Source of the DNA: an uncultured Collinsella sp.
GTDB lineage: Bacteria; Actinomycetota; Coriobacteriia; Coriobacteriales; Coriobacteriaceae
Assembly: GCA_958346935.1 (NCBI GenBank)
Contig: CATVTM010000066.1
Location: forward strand, 1-10,946
DNA: 10,946 nt
Direction of reading: 5' to 3'
Shown in pieces: positions 1-5,587 of this stretch. The position numbers and the translations under genes were made by a program. How positions within the stretch are numbered: the stretch's first letter is position 1; each line of letters starts with the position of its first letter. The notes beneath the pieces were generated by a model. It was not told where the DNA came from and did not search any database. It worked only from the letters and a program-made list of their open reading frames with translations.

Positions 1-600
1 GCCATGGAGGAGTACGAGCAGCTCAAGCGCCGCGCCGACTACATCGAGGAGCAGCTGGCCGATCTGGAGAGCGCGCGCAAGGCGCTCACCAAGATCACGG
101 TGGCCATTGATCGCAAGATGCGCAAGGCGTTCCTGGTTACGTTTGAGAAGGTCGACGCAAACTTCCGCGAGATTTTCGCTATGCTCTTCCCGGGCGGTCA
201 GGCTCATCTGGAGATGACCGATCCCGAGCATCCTGCCGAGACGGGTATCGAGGTCGTGGCGCAGCCGCGCGGCAAGCGCATCACCAAGATGATGCTCATG
301 TCGGGCGGCGAGAAGAGCCTGACGGCGCTCGCCCTGCTCTTTGCCGTGTACCGCACGCGCACGGTGCCGTTCTATGTGCTGGACGAGGTCGAGGCGGCGC
401 TCGATGACGCCAACCTGTCCAAGCTCATCGGCGCCCTCGATGTCCTGCGTTCCGATACGCAGCTCTTGGTAATCTCGCATCAGCGCCGTACTATGGAGGA
501 CGCTGACGTTCTCTACGGCGTCTCGATGCAAGCTGACGGCGTCAGTCGCGTCGTCTCGCAAAAACTCGATCGCGAAACCGGAAAGGTCGTGAATGCATAA
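1..600 (+). CDS. smc: SMC chromosome-segregation ATPase, C-terminal part (5' end outside window)
   Basis: This is the C-terminal head half of Structural Maintenance of Chromosomes, the ATPase of the SMC-ScpAB complex that compacts and separates the nucleoid. The reading frame is open from base 1, so the gene begins upstream; the ATG at 4 is internal. Counting from that Met, residues 1-40 are the end of the coiled coil. Residues 98-105 (LMSGGEKS) are the ABC signature motif. Residues 123-128 (FYVLDE) are the Walker B strand with catalytic Glu, followed by the D-loop ALDDAN. The switch region contains VISHQ (156-160), with His in the usual place. The Walker A half of the head and the hinge lie outside the window. 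The stop codon TAA overlaps the ftsY ATG by one base, which indicates translational coupling in an smc-ftsY-ffh operon, an arrangement common in Gram-positive bacteria. All C-terminal head motifs are present, so the visible part looks functional. Confidence 0.96.
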   Translation, partial: AMEEYEQLKRRADYIEEQLADLESARKALTKITVAIDRKMRKAFLVTFEKVDANFREIFAMLFPGGQAHLEMTDPEHPAETGIEVVAQPRGKRITKMMLMSGGEKSLTALALLFAVYRTRTVPFYVLDEVEAALDDANLSKLIGALDVLRSDTQLLVISHQRRTMEDADVLYGVSMQADGVSRVVSQKLDRETGKVVNA

Positions 601-1517
601 TGGGATTCTTTGACGCTCTCTCGCGCGGACTTGAGCGCAGTCGCGAGGCCCTCAACGAGGTCTTTTACTTTGGCGGCGAGGTCGACGAAGATTTTTGGGA
701 GGACCTGGAGGACACCCTCGTCATGGGTGATATGGGAGTCGAGGTTGCTATCCAGGTATCCGATGACCTGCGCGATGCCGCGGCCAAGAAGAACCTTAAG
801 ACCGCCCCGCAGCTTCGCCGCGCCCTGGCCGAGCAGCTCGAGGGCCACTTTGTGCCTGTTGAGCGCGATCCGTTCTCCGATACACCGAGCTGCGTGCTGT
901 TCGTCGGCATCAACGGCGCCGGCAAGACCACCACGGTCGGCAAGATCGCGAGTGCCATGGCTGCCCACGGCAAGAACGTCGTGATCGGTTCGGCCGATAC
1001 CTTCCGTGCCGCTGCCATCGAGCAGCTCGATGTGTGGGGTCAGCGCGCCGGTGTACCGGTCATTAAGCGCGATCGCGGCTCCGATCCGGCGAGCGTGTGC
1101 TATGACGTGCTCGACGAGGCCGATAAGCGCGGCAGCGACCTGGTGCTCATCGATACCGCCGGTCGTCTGCACACGAGCCCTGAGCTCATGCGCGAGCTTG
1201 CCAAGGTGGTCAACGTGACTCGTAAACGTGCCGCCAATATGGCCGCCGGCCCCATGCCGGTCTCGGTCGTGCTCGTGATCGATGCCGCCACCGGTCAGAA
1301 CGGTCTGAACCAGGCGCTCGAGTTTAACGAGGCGCTGGGCCTGGACGGTATTATCATGACTAAGCTCGACGGCACGGCTAAGGGCGGCATCGCCATGGCC
1401 GTGGCCGAGAAGCTCAAGCTCCCGATCCTGCGCATCGGCGTGGGCGAGCAGGTCGATGACCTGCAGGAGTTCAATGCCAAAGATTTCTGCCGCGCCCTGG
1501 TGGGCGAGTCCAATTAA
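600..1517 (+). CDS. ftsY: Signal recognition particle receptor FtsY
   Basis: FtsY is the SRP receptor GTPase. It docks ribosome-SRP complexes at the cytoplasmic membrane through a GTP-dependent heterodimer with Ffh. The protein has 305 residues and is close to a minimal NG-domain form: it lacks the long acidic A domain of E. coli FtsY and opens with an amphipathic stretch (MGFFDALSRGLERSREAL) that could serve as membrane-targeting helix. The N domain spans roughly residues 1-90. GTPase motifs are G1 GINGAGKT (103-110), DTFRAAAIEQL (133-143), G3 DTAGRL (185-190) and G4 TKLDG (254-258), followed by the closing GVGEQVDDLQEF segment (280-291). The ATG overlaps the smc stop (TAATG) and ffh follows after 10 bp, so the three genes are probably co-transcribed. 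All key residues are present. GINGAGKTTT and TKLDGTAKGG are FtsY-like, whereas Ffh has GLQGSGKTT, which separates the two paralogues. Confidence 0.97.
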   Translation: MGFFDALSRGLERSREALNEVFYFGGEVDEDFWEDLEDTLVMGDMGVEVAIQVSDDLRDAAAKKNLKTAPQLRRALAEQLEGHFVPVERDPFSDTPSCVLFVGINGAGKTTTVGKIASAMAAHGKNVVIGSADTFRAAAIEQLDVWGQRAGVPVIKRDRGSDPASVCYDVLDEADKRGSDLVLIDTAGRLHTSPELMRELAKVVNVTRKRAANMAAGPMPVSVVLVIDAATGQNGLNQALEFNEALGLDGIIMTKLDGTAKGGIAMAVAEKLKLPILRIGVGEQVDDLQEFNAKDFCRALVGESN

Positions 1518-1527
1518 GGAGTGACTA

Positions 1528-3003
1528 GTGTTTGATTCCCTGAGCGATCGCCTCAACGACACATTTGACCGCCTGCGCGGCAAGGGCAAGCTGACCGAGG
1601 CCGATATTACTTCGGCCATGCGCGATATTCGCATGGCGCTGCTCGAGGCCGACGTCAACTTTAAGGTCGTCAAGGAGTTTGTCGCCAAGACTAAGGAGCG
1701 CTGCATGACCGCAGAGGTCATGGAGTCGCTCTCTCCGGCGCAAAACGTCGTCAAGATCGTGCTCGACGAGCTTACCGAGATGCTCGGCTCCACCGAGAGC
1801 AAGCTCGTCTTTAGCAACCGCATTCCCAATGTCATCATGCTTGTGGGTCTGCAGGGCTCCGGTAAGACCACGGCTGCCGTAAAGCTGGCCTACCTGCTCA
1901 AGAAGCAGGGCCGCTCGCCGTTGCTCGCCGCGTGCGACGTCTACCGTCCCGCTGCTGCCGACCAGCTGGCCACGCTCGGTGGCGAGATCGGCGTACCGGT
2001 CTTCCGCGGTGACGGCGAGCACCCGGTCGATATCGCCAAGGGCGCCATCCAGGAGGCCGTCGACCATCTGCGCGATGTGGTCATCGTCGATACCGCCGGC
2101 CGCCTGCAGATCGACGAGCAGATGATGCAGGAGGCCGTGGACATCAAGAAGGCCGTCAAGCCCGATCAGGTGCTGATGGTCGTCGATGCCATGACCGGCC
2201 AGGATATCGTCAACGTCGTCTCGACCTTCGCCGATCGCACCGACTTTGACGGTGTGATCATCTCCAAGCTCGACGGCGATGCCCGTGGCGGTGGCGCACT
2301 TTCGGTGCGCCAGGTGACCGGCAAACCCATCAAGTTCGTGAGCATGGGCGAGAAGCCTGATTCGCTGGAGCCGTTCTATCCCGATCGCATGGCCAAGCGC
2401 ATTCTGGGCATGGGCGATGTCGTCGGCATTATCGAGAAGGCTCAGGAGGCAGCCGATGCAGAGCAGCTCGAGGCTGCCGAGCGTATGCTGCGCGAGGGCT
2501 TTACCATGAACGATATGCTCGACCAGATGAAAGCCGTCAAGAAGATGGGCGGCATGAAGGGTATCCTGGGTATGCTCCCCGGTGGTCAGCGTGCACTCAA
2601 CCAGATGGGCGGCAACCTGGACGAGGGCATCTTCGACAAGAACGAGGCCATCATCATGTCGATGACCAAGGAGGAGCGCCTGCGTCCCTCCATCATCAAC
2701 GGCCAGCGCCGCGCGCGTATCGCCAAGGGCGCCGGCGTAACCCCCACCGAGGTCAACAGCCTTATGAAGCAGTGGGGCGAGATGAATAAGATGATGGGCC
2801 GCATGCGCACGATGGCCAATCAGGCACAGGCCGGTGGCAAGAAGGGCAAAAAGGGTAAGAAGGGCAAGAAGATGCGCATGCCCAATATCCCTGGCCTGGA
2901 CGCTATGGGTCTGGGCGGCATGGGCGGCCTGGGTACGGGCGGTCCCAAGTCCGATATGGAGCTGCTGCGCCAGATGGAAGCGCAGATGCGCAACAAGAAG
3001 TAA
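1528..3003 (+). CDS. ffh: Signal recognition particle protein Ffh
   Basis: Ffh is the SRP54 homologue. It binds signal sequences emerging from the ribosome, binds 4.5S/SRP RNA and partners with FtsY. The start is GTG, chosen because AAGGAG (1516-1521) lies six bases upstream and the protein begins with a normal N-domain helix. Of 491 residues, about 1-95 are the N domain and 96-300 the G domain, with G1 GLQGSGKT (107-114), DVYRPAAADQL (137-147), DTAGRL (188-193) and SKLDGDARGGG (246-256). The rest is the methionine-rich M domain. Its finger-loop region (about 329-362) contains the run KKMGGMKGILGML, and the RNA-binding helix-turn-helix carries RRARIAKGAGV (394-404). The tail is unusual: four GKK units (437-448), then a Gly/Met-rich stretch (450-472) before a final helix. 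The product is slightly longer than the usual 440-460 residues because of that tail. It is the last gene of the smc-ftsY-ffh unit and is followed by a strong terminator. I see no ffs (SRP RNA) gene nearby. Confidence 0.97.
   Translation: MFDSLSDRLNDTFDRLRGKGKLTEADITSAMRDIRMALLEADVNFKVVKEFVAKTKERCMTAEVMESLSPAQNVVKIVLDELTEMLGSTESKLVFSNRIPNVIMLVGLQGSGKTTAAVKLAYLLKKQGRSPLLAACDVYRPAAADQLATLGGEIGVPVFRGDGEHPVDIAKGAIQEAVDHLRDVVIVDTAGRLQIDEQMMQEAVDIKKAVKPDQVLMVVDAMTGQDIVNVVSTFADRTDFDGVIISKLDGDARGGGALSVRQVTGKPIKFVSMGEKPDSLEPFYPDRMAKRILGMGDVVGIIEKAQEAADAEQLEAAERMLREGFTMNDMLDQMKAVKKMGGMKGILGMLPGGQRALNQMGGNLDEGIFDKNEAIIMSMTKEERLRPSIINGQRRARIAKGAGVTPTEVNSLMKQWGEMNKMMGRMRTMANQAQAGGKKGKKGKKGKKMRMPNIPGLDAMGLGGMGGLGTGGPKSDMELLRQMEAQMRNKK
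2836..2871 (+). repeat. Four tandem 9-bp units encoding (GKK)4 in Ffh
   Basis: Four near-identical nine-base units (GGCAAGAAG with synonymous changes GGCAAAAAG and GGTAAGAAG) encode four Gly-Lys-Lys repeats after the M domain of Ffh. The synonymous changes show that the amino-acid pattern has been kept while the DNA drifted. A basic tail could contact SRP RNA or the ribosome, but that is inference. Copy number may vary between strains through slippage, always in frame because the unit is nine bases. Confidence 0.8.
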
Positions 3004-3023
3004 CGACTAGTTGAGTCGTGTAT

Positions 3024-3070
3024 GGCGAAGGCCGCCTGGATGGTATTCCAGGCGGCCTTCGCCGTTTGTT
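3024..3070 (+). terminator. Rho-independent terminator after ffh
   Basis: A perfect 17-bp GC-rich stem (arms 3024-3040 and 3047-3063, loop TGGTAT) begins 20 bases after the ffh stop and is followed by GTTTGTT. This is the expected end of the smc-ftsY-ffh transcript. It also lies just downstream of the converging minus-strand DUF134 gene, but no T-run follows on that strand, so termination in that direction would be weaker. Confidence 0.85.
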
Positions 3071-3119
3071 CGCTGGTTGTCGCACGCGTGGAAGCGCGTT
3101 CTCGACGAGGTGCTTGCCG

Positions 3120-3884
3120 CTAGTGGCAGCCGCAGCCTTCGTGCCCGTCATGGTCGTGGTGACCGTGGCAGCCGCAGGACTCGCCATGCTCGTGGATGTG
3201 CTTGTGATCATGTCCATGGCAGTCGCAGGTGGCCTCGCCGTTCTGTGCGAGCGTGCCGGCAATGAGGGCCTCGACGCAGGCATCGCAGCTGCCCTGGGCG
3301 CCCGCATAGACCGTGATGCCGGCTTGGGCAAGCGCGTTGATAGCGCCGCCGCCGATACCGCCGCAAATGAGCGTGTCAACGCCACCGTTGGCAAGCAGGC
3401 CCGCCAAGGCGCCGTGGCCGGTGCCACCGGTGCCTACGACCTGCTCGTTGAGCACCTTGCCATCCTGGATGTCGTAGATCTTGAACTGCTCGCTGCGGCC
3501 AAAGTGCATAAAGATGTTGCCGTTGTCGTACGTCGTCGCCACCCTCATGGTGCCGACCTCCTTTGCTGGCCATGCGGCCGTCGTCGTGGCGATGGGGGAG
3601 TACGCGATATTGCCGCCCTCGATGACGAGCGCTCGTCCGTTGACCAGCGCATCGGCCACCTTGCGATGCGCGCGGCTGCAAATGGCCGCCACCGTTGCGC
3701 GGGCGATGCCCATCTGCTGGGCGACCGCCTCTTGGTTGAGACCTTCCAGGTCGCACAGGCGCAGCACCTCAAGCTCGTCGACGGTCATGTCGATGGCATC
3801 ACCGCTGGCCAGGCCATCGGGGGTAAAGCCACGGTATTCGGGGATGATCCCGACGCGGCGCAGTTTTTCGCGTCTTCCTGCCAT
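3120..3884 (-). CDS. DUF134 DNA-binding domain fused to NifX/NifB-type FeMo-cofactor-binding-like domain, His/Cys-rich tail
   Basis: The 254-residue protein has three parts. Residues 1 to about 95 match the DUF134 family, a predicted DNA-binding family: a basic start (MAGRREKLRR) and a helix-turn-helix resembling sigma region 4 (about 48-76, GLNQEAVAQQMGIARATV). Residues 113 to about 212 are a dinitrogenase iron-molybdenum cofactor (NifX/NafY/NifB C-terminal) type domain: MRVATTYDNGNIFMHFGRSE at its start, then TLICGGIGGGAINAL (171-185) and CDAC (200-203). Residues 217-254 form a metal-binding-like tail with 12 His and 6 Cys, the Cys in three CxC pairs. No nif genes are visible, so nitrogen fixation is not implied; such domains occur widely in anaerobes as putative metal or Fe-S cluster handlers. 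The start is ATG 3884, five bases after AAGGAG (3890-3895); the GTG six bases upstream overlaps that ribosome site. Two palindromes bracket its promoter, suggesting autoregulation. A strong internal ribosome site precedes residue 113. The cellular function is unknown; a metal-responsive regulator is an inference. Confidence 0.88.
   Translation of the reverse strand: MAGRREKLRRVGIIPEYRGFTPDGLASGDAIDMTVDELEVLRLCDLEGLNQEAVAQQMGIARATVAAICSRAHRKVADALVNGRALVIEGGNIAYSPIATTTAAWPAKEVGTMRVATTYDNGNIFMHFGRSEQFKIYDIQDGKVLNEQVVGTGGTGHGALAGLLANGGVDTLICGGIGGGAINALAQAGITVYAGAQGSCDACVEALIAGTLAQNGEATCDCHGHDHKHIHEHGESCGCHGHHDHDGHEGCGCH
3546..3564 (-). promoter_or_regulatory. Internal Shine-Dalgarno and ATG before the NifX-like domain
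   Basis: Within the DUF134-NifX gene, the minus strand reads AAAGGAGG (3557-3564), then eight bases, then ATG (3546-3548) in frame. That ATG encodes Met113, exactly where a free-standing NifX-family protein would begin. The site is a better match to the anti-Shine-Dalgarno than the one at the gene's own start. It would yield a separate 142-residue product (3120-3548) with the cofactor-like domain and His/Cys tail but no DNA-binding domain. It could be an active internal start or a relic from when the two domains were separate genes. Confidence 0.6.
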
Positions 3885-3898
3885 GCACACTCCTTATC

Positions 3899-3910
3899 TG
3901 ACATATGTCA
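3899..3910. promoter_or_regulatory. Perfect 12-bp palindrome, candidate operator O1
   Basis: TGACATATGTCA is a perfect palindrome lying 14 bases upstream of the minus-strand DUF134-NifX ATG, immediately before its ribosome site and at or near the predicted transcription start. It shares the core CTGRCATATGTCA with a second palindrome centred 53 bp away. Position and symmetry fit a repressor operator. Self-binding by the DUF134 domain is the simplest guess but is not shown by the sequence. Confidence 0.6.
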
Positions 3911-3915
3911 ACAAT

Positions 3916-3943
3916 AGGATAACGCGTTAGTCGTTGGGCGCAA
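3916..3943 (-). promoter_or_regulatory. Putative promoter of the DUF134-NifX gene
   Basis: On the minus strand TTGCGC (3938-3943) and TATCCT (3916-3921) are separated by 16 bases. Each matches the sigma-70 consensus at four of six positions (TATCCT against TATAAT; TTGCGC against TTGACA, counting the C), so the boxes are weak. The case rests on placement: transcription would start near 3909, inside palindrome O1, and palindrome O2 would lie just upstream of the -35 box. Confidence 0.35.
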
Positions 3944-3947
3944 GGCA

Positions 3948-3967
3948 TTTCTGGCATATGTCAGAAA
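3948..3967. promoter_or_regulatory. 20-bp near-perfect palindrome, candidate operator O2
   Basis: The two ten-base arms (TTTCTGGCAT and ATGTCAGAAA) pair at nine of ten positions. The inner CATATGTCA core is identical to that of O1, whose centre is 53 bp away, about five helical turns. It lies just upstream of the putative minus-strand -35 box and about 135 bp upstream of thyA, so it could act on the DUF134-NifX gene, on thyA, or on both. Confidence 0.6.
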
Positions 3968-4030
3968 AAGCTAAGATGCCTCTTTGCCGTATGCGGAGCC
4001 GCGCTGCCGTGCATTGCGTGTGCCGGACTA

Positions 4031-4048
4031 AGTGTCCAATTCGACACT
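4031..4048. promoter_or_regulatory. 18-bp imperfect palindrome at the thyA promoter
   Basis: AGTGTC and GACACT form exact six-base arms around CAATTC, so 16 of 18 positions are symmetric (only the C/C pair flanking AATT breaks it). It covers the candidate -35 region of thyA and differs in sequence from the CATATG palindromes at 3899 and 3948. It could be an operator for a separate regulator or a short dispersed repeat. I do not recognise the motif. Confidence 0.5.
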
Positions 4049-4067
4049 CGCGCGCCTGGGCTACAAT
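4041..4067 (+). promoter_or_regulatory. Putative thyA promoter
   Basis: TACAAT (4062-4067) matches the -10 consensus at five of six positions. TCGACA (4041-4046) matches the -35 consensus at five of six, but the 15-base spacer is short. Transcription would start near 4074, giving a leader of about 28 bases that contains the thyA ribosome site AGGAGG (4092-4097). The -35 box lies inside the palindrome at 4031-4048. Confidence 0.45.
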
Positions 4068-4101
4068 GAATCTCGCTTATAGGCGACTGACAGGAGGGTC
4101 A

Positions 4102-4950
4102 ATGAGCAAAGCTGATCAACAGTTTGTAACCATGTGCCGCGATATCTTGGACCATGGCACCACGACCGAGGGCCAAAAGGTCCGTCCGGTGTGGGAGGAT
4201 GGCACCCCTGCCTATACCATTAAAAACTTTGGTGTCACGGCGCGCTACGACCTGCGCGAGGAGTTCCCGGCGCTCACGCTGCGCCGTACGGCGCTCAAGT
4301 CTGCCATGGATGAGATCCTGTGGATCTATCAGAAGAAGTCCAATAACGTGCATGACCTCAACAGCCATATTTGGGATGAGTGGGCCGACGAGACCGGCTC
4401 CATCGGCAAGGCCTACGGGTATCAGATTGGGCAGAAGAGCCATTACGCCGAGGGTGACTTTGACCAGATGGACCGCGTACTGTACGACCTCAAGCACACG
4501 CCGTACAGCCGCCGCATTATGACGAACACCTATGTGTTCAGCGATCTGTCCGAGATGCACCTGTATCCGTGCGCCTACAGCGTGACCTATAACGTCACGC
4601 AGCGTCCGCAGGACGACAAGCCGACGCTTAACATGATTCTCAACCAGCGCAGCCAGGATATTTTGGCCGCGAATAACTGGAATGTGTGCCAGTACGCTAT
4701 TTTGCTGATGATGGTGGCGCAGTCGGTCGATATGATTCCCGGCGAGCTGCTGCACGTGATCGCCGACGCCCATATTTACGACCGCCATGTCGATATCGTC
4801 CGTGAGCTTATCGAGCGTCCGCAGTTTGCGGCTCCCAAGGTAACGCTTAAACCCGACGTGCATGATTTCTACGCGTTTACGACCGATGACCTGATCGTCG
4901 AGGGCTATGAGCACGGCCCGCAGGTCAAGAACATTCCCATCGCGGTGTAG
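4102..4950 (+). CDS. thyA: Thymidylate synthase ThyA
   Basis: ThyA converts dUMP and 5,10-methylene-tetrahydrofolate to dTMP and dihydrofolate in the cytoplasm. The start is the ATG preceded by AGGAGG (4092-4097); the frame stays open upstream to 3934, but that extension has no family similarity. The product has 282 residues. The catalytic nucleophile is Cys157 in LYPCAYSV. Arginines 137-138 (SRR) correspond to the phosphate-binding pair given to the neighbouring subunit. QRS (182-184), Asp186 and Asn194 line the dUMP site, and AHIYDRH (223-229) holds the His/Tyr pair. The segments HIWDEW, GKAYGYQIG and KPDVHDFYAFTTDDL resemble the Bacillus subtilis ThyA type more than the E. coli type; this comparison is from memory. 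Its stop abuts folA with no gap, so the dihydrofolate it makes is recycled by the next gene product. All expected active-site residues are present. Confidence 0.96.
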   Translation: MSKADQQFVTMCRDILDHGTTTEGQKVRPVWEDGTPAYTIKNFGVTARYDLREEFPALTLRRTALKSAMDEILWIYQKKSNNVHDLNSHIWDEWADETGSIGKAYGYQIGQKSHYAEGDFDQMDRVLYDLKHTPYSRRIMTNTYVFSDLSEMHLYPCAYSVTYNVTQRPQDDKPTLNMILNQRSQDILAANNWNVCQYAILLMMVAQSVDMIPGELLHVIADAHIYDRHVDIVRELIERPQFAAPKVTLKPDVHDFYAFTTDDLIVEGYEHGPQVKNIPIAV

Positions 4951-5478
4951 GTGATTTTGTTGACTTGTAAGCTTTCCGCCATCGTCGCCGTGTGCGATGA
5001 CTGGGGTATTGGTTGCGAGGGTGACATGGTCGTGTCCAACCGTGCCGACATGCGCCATTTTGTGGCGTGCACCAAAGGCTGTCCGGTCATTATGGGACGC
5101 AAGACGCTGCTGAGTTTTCCCGGCGGGCGTCCGCTCAAGAATCGCCGTAATATCGTGCTCACGCGCGACGAGAGCTTTGCTGCCGAGGGCGTCGACGTGG
5201 TGCATAGTATCGACGAGGCGCTCGCCGCGGTTGCCGATGAGCCCGTTGCCTGGGTAATCGGTGGCGGCGATGTCTATCGGCAGTTTTTGCCGTACTGCGT
5301 GGAGGCCGAGGTCACGCACAACCATTGCACCCGTGCCGTGGACACGTACTTTCCCGACTTGGACGCTGATCCCGCGTGGGAGATTACTCGGCGAGGCGGT
5401 GTTGCCACGATTGCCTCGGGCGAGGGCGACGAGGGTGTCGATTATGAGTTCGTGACGTATCGTCGCATCGAGGCGTAA
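4951..5478 (+). CDS. folA: Dihydrofolate reductase
   Basis: DHFR reduces dihydrofolate to tetrahydrofolate with NADPH, restoring the cofactor oxidised by ThyA encoded immediately upstream; it is the target of trimethoprim. Counting from the GTG at 4951, the 175-residue protein shows DDWGIG (16-21) of the Met20-loop region, the acidic active-site Asp33 in SNRADMRHF, VIMGRKT (46-52), the NADPH-binding GGRPLKNRRNIVLTRD, VIGGGDVYRQFLP in the C-terminal half, and DTYFPDLD. The start is uncertain. GTG 4951 directly follows the thyA stop with no clear ribosome site, whereas the in-frame TTG at 4960 is five bases after AGGTGA (4949-4954) and would give a start (TCKLSAIVAV) closer to typical DHFRs. 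Either way translation is likely coupled to thyA. No active-site residue appears to be missing. Confidence 0.95.
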   Translation: MILLTCKLSAIVAVCDDWGIGCEGDMVVSNRADMRHFVACTKGCPVIMGRKTLLSFPGGRPLKNRRNIVLTRDESFAAEGVDVVHSIDEALAAVADEPVAWVIGGGDVYRQFLPYCVEAEVTHNHCTRAVDTYFPDLDADPAWEITRRGGVATIASGEGDEGVDYEFVTYRRIEA

Positions 5479-5520
5479 ATCGTCTGGCGTGAACGGTATC
5501 ATCGGGTTGATTGAATGCAT

Positions 5521-5549
5521 GGGGCGGCGCTTAGCGTCGCCTCGTTTGG
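5521..5549 (+). terminator. Possible terminator after thyA-folA
   Basis: A 10-bp stem with two G-U pairs (arms 5521-5530 and 5534-5543, loop TTA) is followed by GTTTGG. It lies 42 bases after the folA stop. The T-run is short and the loop tight, so termination may be partial. Confidence 0.5.
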
Positions 5550-5587
5550 TATAGATGTGCTGTAAAGAAGGGTGCGGGCTGGCTACT

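Noticed and set aside
513..1871. 452-codon open frame on the minus strand opposite ftsY and the start of ffh
   Set aside because: It is the mirror of two certain genes in GC-rich DNA. Its translation is low-complexity (His, Arg, Leu, Ala) with no family motif and no ribosome site.
3003..3019. ACGACT/AGTCGT 6-bp hairpin at the ffh stop codon
   Set aside because: It is short and adjacent to a much stronger terminator, so probably incidental.
3120..3884. A nitrogenase or nif gene cluster
   Set aside because: Only a NifX/NifB-type domain is present; no nifHDK, nifE/N or radical-SAM NifB part is in the window. The domain family occurs widely outside nitrogen fixers.
3906..3911. Consensus-like TTGACA on the minus strand as a -35 box for the DUF134 gene
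   Set aside because: The matching -10 position would fall at the ribosome site and start codon, so no leader could be transcribed. The TTGACA is part of palindrome O1.
3018..3917. 299-codon open frame on the plus strand opposite the DUF134-NifX gene
   Set aside because: It begins inside the ffh terminator hairpin and is antisense to a gene with clear domains, ribosome site and promoter-proximal operators.
3934..4101. 56-codon N-terminal extension of ThyA from an upstream ATG
   Set aside because: The extension has no ThyA similarity, would contain the promoter and palindrome, and lacks a ribosome site; ATG 4102 has AGGAGG.
4099..5520. 473-codon open frame on the minus strand opposite thyA and folA
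   Set aside because: ThyA and DHFR active-site motifs are unmistakable on the plus strand. The antisense frame has no recognisable domain and is a codon-bias artefact.
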